Shown in pieces: positions 5,307-13,355 of a stretch of 40,514 nucleotides of DNA. Each line of letters begins with the position of its first letter. The stretch's first letter is position 1. The stretch comes from an uncultured Eubacteriales bacterium (GTDB lineage Bacteria; Bacillota; Clostridia; Christensenellales; Aristaeellaceae): NCBI GenBank assembly GCA_902790525.1, contig CADASI010000004.1:1-40514 (forward strand). The letters run 5' to 3'. Position numbers and translations under genes: made by a program. Under the pieces are notes generated by a model. It was not told where the DNA came from. It did no database searches and was given only the letters and a program-made list of their open reading frames with translations.

Positions 5307-5975
5307 ATGAAAATCATACAGGCGGGATATGAGATCATCCGCCCGAACATCGAGGACGGCGGCGCGGGCCGCGATGCCATTTATCGGCTGATCGAGCAGG
5401 CAGGCCGGACGTGCTACAAGAGCGAGGACAAGACCACAGAGGACAGCGCGGCGAAGTTTGTGCGCGGGCTGGTGAAAAGGCACCATGAGGCCATGCTGGA
5501 ACACGCCAGCATGACAGTGAAATTCACAGTTGACCGGGCCGTTGCCAATGAGATTGTTCGTCACAGGATTGCCAGCTACGCCCAGGAGAGCACGCGCTAC
5601 TGCAATTATGGCGCGGACAAATTCGGGAGCGAGATCACGGTGATCGAGCCTTGCTATCTGGTGAAGGAGACGAAAGGCTGGGAGGCGTGGTATAAAGCGT
5701 GCAAGGTTGCCGAAAAGATGTACTTTGACATGCTGGACTTCGGATGCCTGCCGGAGCAGGCGCGGGCTGTGCTGCCGCTTTCCACGAAAACGGAACTGGT
5801 CATGACCGCGAACATGCGGGAATGGAGGCACTTCTTCAAGCTCCGGGCCGCAGGCGTGACGGGCAAGCCCCATCCGCAGATGCTTGAGGTTACTGTACCG
5901 CTCCTGGGCGAGTTGAAAGAATACATGCCGGAGCTGTTCGGCGATATTGGCGGTGATGGCGATGGACGCGCTTGA
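5307..5975 (+). CDS. thyX: Flavin-dependent thymidylate synthase ThyX
   Basis: 222 aa. ThyX makes dTMP from dUMP with methylene-tetrahydrofolate, FAD and NADPH, without needing dihydrofolate reductase. The family signature RHRx7S is present as RHRIASYAQES followed by TRY at residues about 85-98; this is the FAD/dUMP site. FVRGLVKRHHEAMLEHASMTVKF upstream and the ANMREWRHFFKLR segment (near residue 172) are also typical. AAGGAGG precedes the ATG. In a phage it supplies thymidine nucleotides for replication. It stands just after the noncoding stretch and is followed by the small gene often found beside phage thyX. Confidence 0.95.
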   Translation: MKIIQAGYEIIRPNIEDGGAGRDAIYRLIEQAGRTCYKSEDKTTEDSAAKFVRGLVKRHHEAMLEHASMTVKFTVDRAVANEIVRHRIASYAQESTRYCNYGADKFGSEITVIEPCYLVKETKGWEAWYKACKVAEKMYFDMLDFGCLPEQARAVLPLSTKTELVMTANMREWRHFFKLRAAGVTGKPHPQMLEVTVPLLGELKEYMPELFGDIGGDGDGRA

Positions 5976-6231
5976 GGAAACGAAAGTGTGCCCTCCCGGC
6001 CCTGACAAGTGCCCGATCTGCGCGACAAAGCACGATCCGAAGGAACCGCACGACAAGGACAGCCTGTATTACCAGAACCGTTTCCGCAGGCGGCATAAGA
6101 GGTTCCCCACCTGGGCCGACGCGATGGCGCATTGCAGCGCCGCAACCAGGGCGGCATGGAAGGAAAAGCTGCTGGCCGCTGGCGTATCGCCGGAGGAGTT
6201 GGGCGAGGATGGATCATCACGGGTGGATTAG
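5962..6231 (+). CDS. Small zinc-ribbon-like protein beside thyX
   Basis: About 89 aa. It begins MDALEETKVCPPGPDKCPICATKHDP and so has a C-x7-C-x2-C-x3-H metal site, then a helical, basic part (FRRRHKRFPTWADAMAH). The start is not certain: ATGs at 5947, 5956 and 5962 all overlap the end of thyX, and 5962 is taken for fit to the conserved N-terminus. Function unknown. Confidence 0.6.
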   Translation: MDALEETKVCPPGPDKCPICATKHDPKEPHDKDSLYYQNRFRRRHKRFPTWADAMAHCSAATRAAWKEKLLAAGVSPEELGEDGSSRVD

Positions 6232-6565
6232 CCTAAACGAGCGCACGCCCGCGCCGGCAGACGGCGAATACGTGCTTGTGTGGCACGTCTATCAAGGAAC
6301 AATGGCAATTCGGCGGGAGGAATACACAAAGAACCGCTTTTACAGCCATTGGAAACCCATTCCCGCCGAGGGCTGGATCGACAAAAACGAGCACATGCCC
6401 ACGGCGGAAGATGGCGACGTTTGGCGCTGCGTGCTGACGCGCCATGAGATTTACGGATTCAAAGTGACCGGCTGGCAACAACTGGAACACGACAGGTATT
6501 ACACCCATTGGATGCGCACACCAGAACCGCCAGACGATTTCGTTGAATTAAGAAACAGACTTTGA
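6209..6565 (+). CDS. DUF551-like protein
   Basis: 118 aa from ATG 6209, overlapping the previous gene by 23 bases. It starts HHGWISLNERTPAPADGEYVL and ends YTHWMRTPEPPDDF, the two hallmarks of the DUF551 family of small phage proteins. The motif appears twice in part (SHWKPIPAEGW and THWMRTPEPP), suggesting an internal duplication: a WI(S/D)xNE...HW pattern in each half. Role unknown. Confidence 0.65.
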   Translation: MDHHGWISLNERTPAPADGEYVLVWHVYQGTMAIRREEYTKNRFYSHWKPIPAEGWIDKNEHMPTAEDGDVWRCVLTRHEIYGFKVTGWQQLEHDRYYTHWMRTPEPPDDFVELRNRL

Positions 6566-6579
6566 AGGAGGATCGCAGA

Positions 6580-7509
6580 ATGAACGACATTGCCAACGCC
6601 ACGGCACAGGAACTTACCGTACTCGACGGACTTGCGATGCAGGCGCGGACGCTGCGCCTGTCCATCAACATGAACATGTGGCAGCTCGCCCGCGTTTTCA
6701 TCGAGGCCAAGGAGCTTGTGCCTCATGGAGAATGGGGCAAGTGGCTCCAAGACAACGCCGACGTGAGCGAAAAGACCGCCCAGGACATGATGGCGGCCTA
6801 CAGGCGCTTCGGCGGCAGGCCGCAGTTTGAAACCCTGGGCCGGGCAAAGACCTTCAAGCTCCTGCCCCTTCCCGAAGGGACAGAGGAGCGGTTTATGGAG
6901 GAGCACGACGTTGAGAGCATGACGACGCGCGAAATCCAGGAGGCCGTGAAGCAGGCACGCGCCGAGGCGCAGGCCCGGATTGACGCGGCGGAGGCCCGCG
7001 TGCGCGAGCTGGAAGAACGAGAGCCGGTCATACCGCAGGAAGTCACCGACGAGCTGGCAGCCCGCAGGCAGGAAGCCGAGGCGTACAGGACCGATTTGGA
7101 ACGTATTACCCAAAACGCAAAGGACAGCCTGGCCGAGGCCCTACAACTGCGCCGGGATAAGATACAACTGGAACGCGACATGCAGGAGAAGGACGAGCTG
7201 TTACAGGAACAGCAGGAAGCCCTTAACCGCGCCCAGGACGACCTTTTGAACATGCAGAGCGCCCAGGCACGCGGCGACGCGGAGCACGCACACACGGACG
7301 AGCTGACGCTTGACCTGTTCAGCGCGGCGGTGCGCGAGTTTATGGGCCTTTGCGCCCGTATGCCCTATATGGGCGGCAGCTTTGCCATTATGCCCCAGCA
7401 GACCAAGAACAGCTACAACGAATTATTACACACGATTGAGGGCTGGTGCGAGAAATCGCGTCAAGCTCTGGATAGCTATACCGTTGAGGGAGGGATCATC
7501 ATTGGGTGA
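6580..7509 (+). CDS. DUF3102 family protein with long coiled coil
   Basis: 309 aa. ATG 6580 follows AAGGAGG with good spacing. Residues about 25-115 (NMWQLARVFIEAKELVPHGEWGKWL, SEKTAQDMMAAYRRFG) match the DUF3102 DNA-binding-like domain. Residues about 125-230 are a highly charged coiled coil. The C-terminus (DLFSAAVREFMGLCARMP...) is helical. Proteins of this type are common in Firmicutes phage early regions and mobile elements; a role in DNA binding or partition is possible but unproven. Confidence 0.72.
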   Translation: MNDIANATAQELTVLDGLAMQARTLRLSINMNMWQLARVFIEAKELVPHGEWGKWLQDNADVSEKTAQDMMAAYRRFGGRPQFETLGRAKTFKLLPLPEGTEERFMEEHDVESMTTREIQEAVKQARAEAQARIDAAEARVRELEEREPVIPQEVTDELAARRQEAEAYRTDLERITQNAKDSLAEALQLRRDKIQLERDMQEKDELLQEQQEALNRAQDDLLNMQSAQARGDAEHAHTDELTLDLFSAAVREFMGLCARMPYMGGSFAIMPQQTKNSYNELLHTIEGWCEKSRQALDSYTVEGGIIIG

Positions 7510-8095
7510 GCTGACAACACGCGAGAACACGGCCCTTTCCCCCGAAACGGTTGAGGTCGTTTCCGTGGTAGTGCGGGACATCATGGCCCCGCTGATGGAG
7601 AGCATCGGGAAGATGCTCAAGCACAACACCGAGGCGATGGAGCAGATCGCCGCCGCGCAAACCCTGACGAGCCAGCGAATTGCCGACCTGGAAAAGCGCG
7701 TGCGCCTGCAAACACCCATGACGAGAACACAGGAGAAGTACATCGGCGACGCGATCCGCGCCCGCGCCCGCGAACTGCTGGACACGAAGGGCTACGCGGA
7801 CGACAAAAAGGCGGTGACGAAGCTCTCCGGCGCGATACGCAAGAGCGTTCTTACACGCTGGGGCGTTTCTTCCCTGCGGGAAGCGCCTGCCTACGACTAC
7901 GAGACAGCGCTCAAGCAGATCGGCATGTGGAGCGACTTCATGGCGATCCGCGACGTGACGAAGGAGGCGCGAAAGCGTGCTGAAATGGCTATGGTTCCGA
8001 CTGAACAGCCTACGGGTATGGATGGTCAAGAAGCGCTGGCCCGCCCGGACGATCAACCGGGTGAGCGGAATATGCGTGAAGATATGGAGGGATGA
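7502..8095 (+). CDS. ORF6C-domain protein (antirepressor-type C-terminus)
   Basis: 197 aa from TTG 7502, about 7 bases after GGAGGG and overlapping the previous stop by 8. Residues about 75-160 (TRTQEKYIGDAIRARARELL...TRWGVSSLREAPAYDYETAL...) fit the ORF6C domain usually found after Bro/AntA domains in phage antirepressors. Here the N-terminal DNA-binding domain is absent and replaced by a short helical segment, so it is a stand-alone C-terminal domain. It may modulate a regulator by protein contact. Confidence 0.68.
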   Translation: MGELTTRENTALSPETVEVVSVVVRDIMAPLMESIGKMLKHNTEAMEQIAAAQTLTSQRIADLEKRVRLQTPMTRTQEKYIGDAIRARARELLDTKGYADDKKAVTKLSGAIRKSVLTRWGVSSLREAPAYDYETALKQIGMWSDFMAIRDVTKEARKRAEMAMVPTEQPTGMDGQEALARPDDQPGERNMREDMEG

Positions 8096-8097
8096 TT

Positions 8098-8667
8098 ATG
8101 CGGATTGAGGATTACCAGTCCCTTGCCATGCGGACGAGCACGGAGGGACACGACCGCGCGGAAAACGGCTGCCTGGGCCTGATTGGCGAGAGCGGCGAGA
8201 TCGTGGACGCGGTGAAGAAATGGCGCTTCCAGAGCGGCGAAAACCCGCCCGTGCCAGTGGACAAGCTGATCGACGAGTGCGGCGACGTGCTGTGGTACTG
8301 CGCGGAGCTGGCCGAGGGCCTTGACGCGGACATGGCGGAGCTTTACCGGCGATTCAGCGAAGGATTCTACATGGATTTGCACCCGCTCAACGCTGTTTCT
8401 CCCCTTCCGCTGCTGGCCGTACACCTGGCGAACGCCGCCATGCGGCCCTACGCGGAGCTGTACGATTCTCCCGAAACGATCCCCGATGATTGGCGGGTTT
8501 CGCAGGCCAAGTGTGAGATCGTGGGTATCATGGTGACGGTGCGGGACATCCTGGAACTGCATTGCGGAAGTACGCTTGAGGAAGCGATGCAGCGGAACAT
8601 CGAAAAACTGAAACGACGCTACCCTGACGGATTTGACCCGGAAAGGAGCCTGCACAGGGCGGAATGA
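8098..8667 (+). CDS. MazG-like nucleotide pyrophosphohydrolase
   Basis: 189 aa. All-alpha NTP pyrophosphatase of the MazG type, which hydrolyses NTPs or dNTPs to the monophosphate. The metal-binding pattern ExxE...ExxD is seen as GESGEIVDAVKKW (about residue 30) and DECGDVLWY (about residue 60). ATG 8098 is chosen over ATG 8092 because GGAGGG is too close to the latter. The protein is longer than a bare MazG domain, with an extra helical C-terminus. With ThyX and the HAD protein it forms a nucleotide-metabolism set. Confidence 0.82.
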   Translation: MRIEDYQSLAMRTSTEGHDRAENGCLGLIGESGEIVDAVKKWRFQSGENPPVPVDKLIDECGDVLWYCAELAEGLDADMAELYRRFSEGFYMDLHPLNAVSPLPLLAVHLANAAMRPYAELYDSPETIPDDWRVSQAKCEIVGIMVTVRDILELHCGSTLEEAMQRNIEKLKRRYPDGFDPERSLHRAE

Positions 8668-8680
8668 CGAGGTAAGAGCT

Positions 8681-9733
8681 ATGCCGATTGTCAACTATGT
8701 TCGGGAACACATACGGTTTATGGAGTATGCGACAGATGAACACCTCACAGCCAGTGAACGCCTCTTGTGGTACGCCCTGATGCACATTATGAATCAGCGG
8801 GCACAAGGCAAAGTCTGGCCTGACGAGTTTATCCGCATCAGCAATGACCGGCTGCTCTCGTTTTGTCCAATGAAGTATGACACCATAGCCGCCGCCAGAA
8901 ACAGCTTGAAGCAGCGAGGATTGATTGAGTATACGAAGGGAGAGAAAAACAAGCTGTCACCTGCCTACCGCATGATATATTTTTACCCGGAATATGTGGC
9001 CCCTGATACGGAATCTGACGCTGATAATCCCCGAAGTAATACGGAAAAATCGGATTACATGGGGGGTAACATCGGGTATAACATTGGGGGTAACATGGGG
9101 GGTAACATCGGGGGCAACCGTGGGGGCAACATCGGGGACTATAATATAAACTATACAGGGAATAGACGTATTCCAGATCGTTACCAAAGAGATTTTGAAG
9201 ATGATGATGAAGAACAGGAGGAAGCATCCGCGCGTGCACGCGAGGAGATCACCGAGGCGTGGAGAAAAGGATTCGGCAAAGAACCGACCCCTGCCATCAT
9301 TGAGGCCCTTTGTTGGCGCGTTGTAGCCCTGGACTTCGGCGAGGGTGTAGTCGCCCAAGCTGTCCACGCCGCCGCATTGAAGGGCGCGAACAGCCCTTTC
9401 GATTACATCATCTCCCTGCTTTCGGACTGGAAAGCACACAAGTGCAAGACCTTGCAAGACGTGGAGGAATACGCATACCTGTACGACGCGACAGAGGGGA
9501 AACTGTCGAAAACCTGTCACAGCTTAGAAGCCTACGACAAGCTAAGAGCGTTTGTGCAAGATCGGGAAACGCCGGAGCAGCGAGAGGCCCGCGAGGATTA
9601 CGAGGCGAAGCAGGAAGAACGCCGCGAGGAATACCGGGCAATGATAACGGCCAACCAGGAAGAACGCGAAAAGCGGGAGTACGAGGAAAAAAGGCAAGCG
9701 CTGGATAGGCAATACGGAGTAGTCAACGCATAA
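8681..9733 (+). CDS. DnaD-like replication initiator / replisome organiser
   Basis: 350 aa. ATG 8681 starts the conserved MPIVNYVREHIRFMEYA; further upstream the frame is not phage-like. Residues about 20-100 form a winged-helix domain (SERLLWYALMHIM...SNDRLLSFCPMKYDTIAAARNSLKQRGLIEY). Residues about 125-155 are a Gly-Asn-Ile repeat encoded by DNA iterons. Residues about 185-270 fit the DnaD/DnaB C-terminal domain, with its FDYIISLLSDW...TLQDVEEY motif that binds DNA and helps load helicase. The C-terminus is a charged helix. No phage helicase or loader is seen nearby, so the host helicase is probably used. Confidence 0.85.
   Translation: MPIVNYVREHIRFMEYATDEHLTASERLLWYALMHIMNQRAQGKVWPDEFIRISNDRLLSFCPMKYDTIAAARNSLKQRGLIEYTKGEKNKLSPAYRMIYFYPEYVAPDTESDADNPRSNTEKSDYMGGNIGYNIGGNMGGNIGGNRGGNIGDYNINYTGNRRIPDRYQRDFEDDDEEQEEASARAREEITEAWRKGFGKEPTPAIIEALCWRVVALDFGEGVVAQAVHAAALKGANSPFDYIISLLSDWKAHKCKTLQDVEEYAYLYDATEGKLSKTCHSLEAYDKLRAFVQDRETPEQREAREDYEAKQEERREEYRAMITANQEEREKREYEEKRQALDRQYGVVNA
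9061..9165 (+). other. ori: Probable phage replication origin (iterons)
   Basis: Six tandem 12-bp units with core GGGG(T/C)AAC occur inside the initiator gene; the TAAC/CAAC element recurs at 9067, 9079, 9091, 9103, 9115 and 9127, exactly 12 bp apart. An A/T-rich stretch (9139-9160, TATAATATAAACTATA) follows directly and could be the unwinding site. Origins inside the initiator gene with iterons and an AT-rich flank are known from lambda O and many Firmicutes phages. Confidence 0.72.
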
Positions 9734-9748
9734 GGAGGAGCCAACGCC

Positions 9749-10033
9749 ATGTATTTGCAGATCATGTGTTCCAGTTGCGGGCACAGAAGCCGGAAATTCA
9801 AGTATGACAAATATCTCAGGACAGAGCCTGCGGACGAGATCGTGAAAGCGGGCTGGAACAGCTTCGGAGACGCTTTCTACTGCCCGAAGTGCGTCAAGAC
9901 CTGGGAGCAGCGCAACGGGAAAGACCGGCCTCTGTGGGGCAAAGTGCACACCAGGGAGCGGGTTTACCAGGTGATGATTGGCGACCTGATGGACGAGAAC
10001 GAATACCTGCGGAAGGGAGAGTGGCCCTGTTGA
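9749..10033 (+). CDS. Small zinc-ribbon protein
   Basis: 94 aa, preceded by AAGGAGG. CSSCGH near the N-terminus and CPKCVKTW at about residue 48 give a C2-C2 zinc ribbon. The C-terminal part is helical and charged. Function unknown; such proteins may bind nucleic acid or host polymerase. Confidence 0.65.
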   Translation: MYLQIMCSSCGHRSRKFKYDKYLRTEPADEIVKAGWNSFGDAFYCPKCVKTWEQRNGKDRPLWGKVHTRERVYQVMIGDLMDENEYLRKGEWPC

Positions 10034-10374
10034 GTGTGATTCACCTACCGCTTGAGGATTACGAAACCAGGATCGAAAACGGGAGGACGATTCACGTCTG
10101 TACGATGCGGCAAATCCTCACGCACACCATCGGCATGGACAGCAAAGGGACGTATACGCGATACGGCGTGAAGTATTACAAGCCGTACAGGAACTATTTC
10201 AACACGTATGTCGGCACCTATCCCTGGCCGATGCTGGAAGAAGCTGGATATGCCGCGCATGGTGAAATACATAAGCGCGACGGAAAACAGGACACGACGG
10301 ACTATTACCTGACGCGGAAGGGCCTGGACTGGCTGGGCGCGGAACTTGGAATCGTCATAAGAGACGCGAGGTAA
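10030..10374 (+). CDS. Hypothetical phage protein
   Basis: 114 aa. The start is probably TTG 10030, overlapping the previous stop and 10 bases from GGGAG; GTG 10021 and GTG 10036 are alternatives. The sequence (TMRQILTHTIGMDSKGTYTRYGVKYYKPYRNYFNTYV) is rich in Tyr and basic residues, and the C-terminus (YYLTRKGLDWLGAELG) looks like a winged-helix end. Not recognised as a family. Confidence 0.5.
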   Translation: MSVIHLPLEDYETRIENGRTIHVCTMRQILTHTIGMDSKGTYTRYGVKYYKPYRNYFNTYVGTYPWPMLEEAGYAAHGEIHKRDGKQDTTDYYLTRKGLDWLGAELGIVIRDAR

Positions 10375-10379
10375 CGACC

Positions 10380-10628
10380 ATGAAGATCAACAAGAGTGAC
10401 TTTATCAAGTGGTCGGAGGACATGACGCGGACGTTTCACGCATGGGAAGTGATGATCCCGTGCGGTGCGCCGGGAAAGCTGGCTTTCCGGCAGGAGAAGT
10501 TTGTGCCGGAGGAATACGAAACGCCGGAGGAGCAATACGAGGCAGTTACCGAATTTCTGAACGGCTGCCGGTTTTCCGACACCGAGTATTACGTGTTCTG
10601 CGACGACAAGCTGGTTGTGGACTTTTAG
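10380..10628 (+). CDS. Hypothetical acidic phage protein
   Basis: 82 aa, starting 5 bases after the previous stop. Acidic and Glu/Asp-rich, with aromatic residues spread throughout (WEVMIPCG, YYVFCDDKLVVDF). No motif recognised. Small acidic proteins in early phage regions are often inhibitors of host proteins, but nothing here shows that. Confidence 0.5.
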   Translation: MKINKSDFIKWSEDMTRTFHAWEVMIPCGAPGKLAFRQEKFVPEEYETPEEQYEAVTEFLNGCRFSDTEYYVFCDDKLVVDF

Positions 10629-10638
10629 GAGGCACGGC

Positions 10639-10827
10639 ATGGCAAGATGGGTAACGCTCGACAGCAACGACCGGGGATGGCGGTTTTACTGTTCCGCTTG
10701 CGGCGGACATGCCTACTGGCCGCAACCGACGCGGGGACGCAGGCTCCCCAGGAAATGTCCATATCCTACGTGCCCGTGGTGCCATGAGAAGATGGAGGTT
10801 GACGATGGGAAAGAAAACGAAAATTGA
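10639..10827 (+). CDS. Small zinc-ribbon protein
   Basis: 62 aa. ATG 10639 follows AGGAGG; an upstream ATG at 10615 lies within the previous gene. CSACGG and CPWCHEKM flank a basic loop (RGRRLPRKCPYPT), giving a typical zinc ribbon. Its end overlaps the next gene by 23 bases. Function unknown. Confidence 0.6.
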   Translation: MARWVTLDSNDRGWRFYCSACGGHAYWPQPTRGRRLPRKCPYPTCPWCHEKMEVDDGKENEN

Positions 10828-11602
10828 CTGGTGTGATTCTTCCTGGAATCCCGTCACGGGATGCTTGCACGGCTGCGAATACTGCTATGCGCGAGGAATT
10901 GCAAACAGATTCGGCTTTTTGAAGGATGATGGCAAGCTGCATGAACTTGATAAGCCGTGCACAAGGGATTATTACGAGGACGGAGAGATTGTGCGGGCGG
11001 ACGTGAAACAGCCTTATCCAAACGGCTTTGCTCCCACCTTCCACCGCTACCGGCTGGACGAGCCGCAGAAGTGGACGAAGCCGCGCACGATCTTTGTGTG
11101 CAGCATGGCGGATTTGTTCGGCGAGTGGGTGCCGGACGAGTGGATTATCGAAGTGCTGAACGCCTGTCGGAAAGCGCCGTGGCATCGGTATTTGTTCCTG
11201 ACCAAGAATCCAGAGCGCTATGACGCGCTGGAAGAAGCCGATCTTATCACGGACGCGGATATGAATTTCTGGCTGGGCACGACTACGACGGACATCACGA
11301 AAGACCTGTTGCACTTCAACGAGGCGCTTCACACCTTCCAGAGCTGTGAGCCGATGCTGAAACCCTGGCCGCCTGCGCAGGAACCAAACCAGGAAAGCGT
11401 GATGAAAAACTGGCTGCCGGAATGGGTGATCTTCGGCGCGGAAACCGGCAACCGCAAGGACAAGGTGATCCCGGAAAAGGCGTGGGTGGACAACGCCGTG
11501 CAGATGTGCCGGAACATGGGCGCGTATGTGTTCATGAAGGAATCCCTGCGCGAGATCATGGGAGACGACTTTATCCAGGAGTTCCCGTGGGAGGCGGAAT
11601 AG
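10805..11602 (+). CDS. DUF5131 (phage Gp37/Gp68) radical-SAM-like protein
   Basis: 265 aa from ATG 10805 with GGAGG upstream. The N-terminus KIDWCDSSWNPVTGCLHGCEYCYAR holds the C-x3-C-x2-C motif that in radical SAM enzymes binds a 4Fe-4S cluster and SAM; the sequence continues with the family's RTIFVCSMADLFGEWVP and LFLTKNPERY. Members are widespread in phages, often near DNA-metabolism genes, and have been thought to act in DNA or RNA modification or repair. The substrate is not known. Confidence 0.85.
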   Translation: MGKKTKIDWCDSSWNPVTGCLHGCEYCYARGIANRFGFLKDDGKLHELDKPCTRDYYEDGEIVRADVKQPYPNGFAPTFHRYRLDEPQKWTKPRTIFVCSMADLFGEWVPDEWIIEVLNACRKAPWHRYLFLTKNPERYDALEEADLITDADMNFWLGTTTTDITKDLLHFNEALHTFQSCEPMLKPWPPAQEPNQESVMKNWLPEWVIFGAETGNRKDKVIPEKAWVDNAVQMCRNMGAYVFMKESLREIMGDDFIQEFPWEAE

Positions 11603-11604
11603 CC

Positions 11605-11796
11605 GTGCATACGCTTGAGGAGATCATCGAAGGACTGAACTGCTTCAAGACCTGTCAGCACAAATGTCTGGATTGCCCATTCAATCCCCATCCGGGTATG
11701 CCGTGGCCCTACGGGTGCATCAAGGGGCAGAACGACATCGCCACGGAGGCGCAGGAGCGCTTGAGGGCGACCGCGCCGGGCGGGACGAAAGCGTGA
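11605..11796 (+). CDS. Small Cys-rich protein
   Basis: 63 aa from GTG 11605, two bases after the previous stop. Five cysteines in CFKTCQHKCLDCPFNPHPGM and a later PYGC suggest a compact metal site. Unknown family and role. Confidence 0.5.
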   Translation: MHTLEEIIEGLNCFKTCQHKCLDCPFNPHPGMPWPYGCIKGQNDIATEAQERLRATAPGGTKA

Positions 11797-11800
11797 TCCC

Positions 11801-12013
11801 ATGAAGAACAAGCCAACGCCAGATGAATTGTTGATCGCCATACACAAGCATTGCCTTGAGTGCAGCGGCGGGAGCCGGAAAGAGGTACATCGCTGCGGGA
11901 TCAAGACATGCAACCTGTGGATATGGCGGGAGCCGGAGACGGAAAAGAAACCGAAGAAGGACAAGAGGCAGGTCTGCATGTTCGACCTGTTCAAGGAGGC
12001 ACACAATGCTTGA
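11801..12013 (+). CDS. Small Cys-rich basic protein
   Basis: 70 aa. It has HCLECSGGSRKEVHRCGIKTCNLW, a four-Cys pattern seen in several phage proteins of unknown function, followed by a Lys-rich stretch (KKPKKDKR). It overlaps the next start by 8 bases. Possible zinc- or iron-binding; not known. Confidence 0.6.
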   Translation: MKNKPTPDELLIAIHKHCLECSGGSRKEVHRCGIKTCNLWIWREPETEKKPKKDKRQVCMFDLFKEAHNA

Positions 12014-12449
12014 GTATGAGCTGAACAATCCGAGCGACCCGTATACTTTCCTCGCCTCCGACAAGGAAGTGGCCGCGCTCGCTATCGGCTGCTTGAGTTT
12101 GGCTTATGGAGCCGACACCCAGGACGAAGCAGAAGAAAACCATGTTCCCATATTCCTGTTCGGGGGCTATGACGAGTGGTTCAAGCAGAATTTCGGGCGC
12201 GATCCTGCTGCCGGCCTGGAAGCGAGGAAACGCGACGTTGGACAGGCGCTTTCGTCATTCATGCTGGGCCATTTTGAGGACAGGCGGCGCTATGACGCTG
12301 CGCTGAACGCGATTGACGATCCAGAGAAGCGGGAGAAGTTTATTGCCGAATGGCAGGACGGACGGACGAGCCTTAATGACATCGGGACTGTTGCTCACAG
12401 CATCGGAAAAAGACTATTGGAGGTATCGTATGAGACAAGCAAAATATAA
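12006..12449 (+). CDS. Hypothetical phage protein
   Basis: 147 aa from ATG 12006, with a GGAGG-like site within the previous gene. The sequence YTFLASDKEVAALAIGCLSLAYGADTQ and a helical charged C-terminus are similar in style to conserved small phage proteins but no family is recognised. No Cys cluster, no membrane segment. Overlaps the next gene by 20 bases. Confidence 0.6.
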   Translation: MLEYELNNPSDPYTFLASDKEVAALAIGCLSLAYGADTQDEAEENHVPIFLFGGYDEWFKQNFGRDPAAGLEARKRDVGQALSSFMLGHFEDRRRYDAALNAIDDPEKREKFIAEWQDGRTSLNDIGTVAHSIGKRLLEVSYETSKI

Positions 12450-12732
12450 GCCTGATGAATACAAAGACCTCATGATGCCGTCTGACGATTATGACGATTA
12501 TCTGGAAAACTATCACAGCAAGCTGGTGAAAGTACGGAAGGAAACGACATGCCATTATTGCGGAGCGACGATCCGCGCCGGGGATCAGGCGTTAGCTGAA
12601 AAGTGTTTTATCGACGGTGCGCCATATTACATCCATGATTGCCTGGATTGCGTGGAGGACGTAATCAAGGGATGGGACGACCGGGCACAAAACCGCTGGG
12701 AAAAGCGGGCAAAGAAAGCAGGCTATGTATGA
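12430..12732 (+). CDS. Small zinc-binding protein (treble-clef-like)
   Basis: 100 aa. ATG 12430 follows GGAGG. VRKETTCHYCGATIRAGDQAL...YYIHDCLDCVEDV gives CxxC...H-xx-CxxC, similar to the PARP-type/treble-clef fingers. The next protein has the same core, so the two are probably related by duplication. Overlaps the next start by 4 bases. Confidence 0.62.
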   Translation: MRQAKYKPDEYKDLMMPSDDYDDYLENYHSKLVKVRKETTCHYCGATIRAGDQALAEKCFIDGAPYYIHDCLDCVEDVIKGWDDRAQNRWEKRAKKAGYV

Positions 12733-13136
12733 TTGAAGAAGTATCAACCACATGGCGGACAGCACGAAAGGCCCACACTTGTAATTACTGCCGAGGAACT
12801 ATCCAACCCGGCGAGCAATACGAGCGTTACGTCGGTAAGCAAGACGGTGATCTATACACATTTCGGGCACATGAGAAGTGCGTGTTCATCGCCCGCGAAA
12901 TATGGGATTTTGTTGATCCCGACGATGGAATGGACGATGACACTTTCTGCGAGGGATGCAGCGAAGTGTGCAGGACGTTTGTCTGCCCGGATTGTGGGAA
13001 ATGGGACACGGACGAGTGCGACGAAAGCTATTGCATGGACAAGCTGTATGATTTCCTCAAGAAATACGAGCTGTATAAAATACGTGAAAGAAATTATCTG
13101 CGCGTGTGGAAGTGCAGGGAAAGGATGAAAGCATGA
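12729..13136 (+). CDS. Zinc-binding protein with two Cys clusters
   Basis: 135 aa, ATGA overlap with the previous gene. The first half (RTARKAHTCNYCRGTIQPGEQYERYV...HEKCVF) repeats the finger of the preceding gene. The second half has CEGCSEVCRTFVCPDCGKWDTDEC, another zinc site, followed by a helical basic end. Likely to bind nucleic acid or protein; unproven. Confidence 0.62.
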   Translation: MIEEVSTTWRTARKAHTCNYCRGTIQPGEQYERYVGKQDGDLYTFRAHEKCVFIAREIWDFVDPDDGMDDDTFCEGCSEVCRTFVCPDCGKWDTDECDESYCMDKLYDFLKKYELYKIRERNYLRVWKCRERMKA

Positions 13137-13315
13137 ACGCAGAGAATAACGAGCAATGGAAGAACGGCGGCGATTGCAGGAAGTGCCGTAGAGCCAAATA
13201 CTGCAAGAAGGAATGTCGGGCCTCACGCGAGAGGATGAACCGGGAAATGCGGCAGCTTATTTGCGGCGCGACCGGGATTGACAAGATCGAGGAATCGCTG
13301 AACCAAACCAAGTAG
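13133..13315 (+). CDS. Small Cys-rich basic protein
   Basis: 60 aa, ATGA overlap with the previous gene. GGDCRKCRRAKYCKKECRASRERMNREM carries four cysteines in a very basic context. It is the last gene of the early operon; a perfect palindrome that can act as terminator begins at its stop codon. Confidence 0.55.
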   Translation: MNAENNEQWKNGGDCRKCRRAKYCKKECRASRERMNREMRQLICGATGIDKIEESLNQTK

Positions 13316-13339
13316 AAAACCGCGAGCGCTCGCGGTTTT
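13316..13339. terminator. 24-bp perfect palindrome, copy 1 (terminator-like)
   Basis: AAAACCGCGAGC and its exact complement GCTCGCGGTTTT form a self-complementary 24-mer; with one G on each side the 26-mer is identical to 31930-31955. A GC stem between A4 and T4 is typical for a two-way intrinsic terminator. It lies between the early operon and the late-activator gene. Confidence 0.65.
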
Positions 13340-13355
13340 GACGGAGGGATGTACT

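Noticed and set aside
9061-9135. CRISPR-like or VNTR repeat
   Set aside because: The 12-bp units are adjacent without spacers and keep the reading frame, so iterons fit better.
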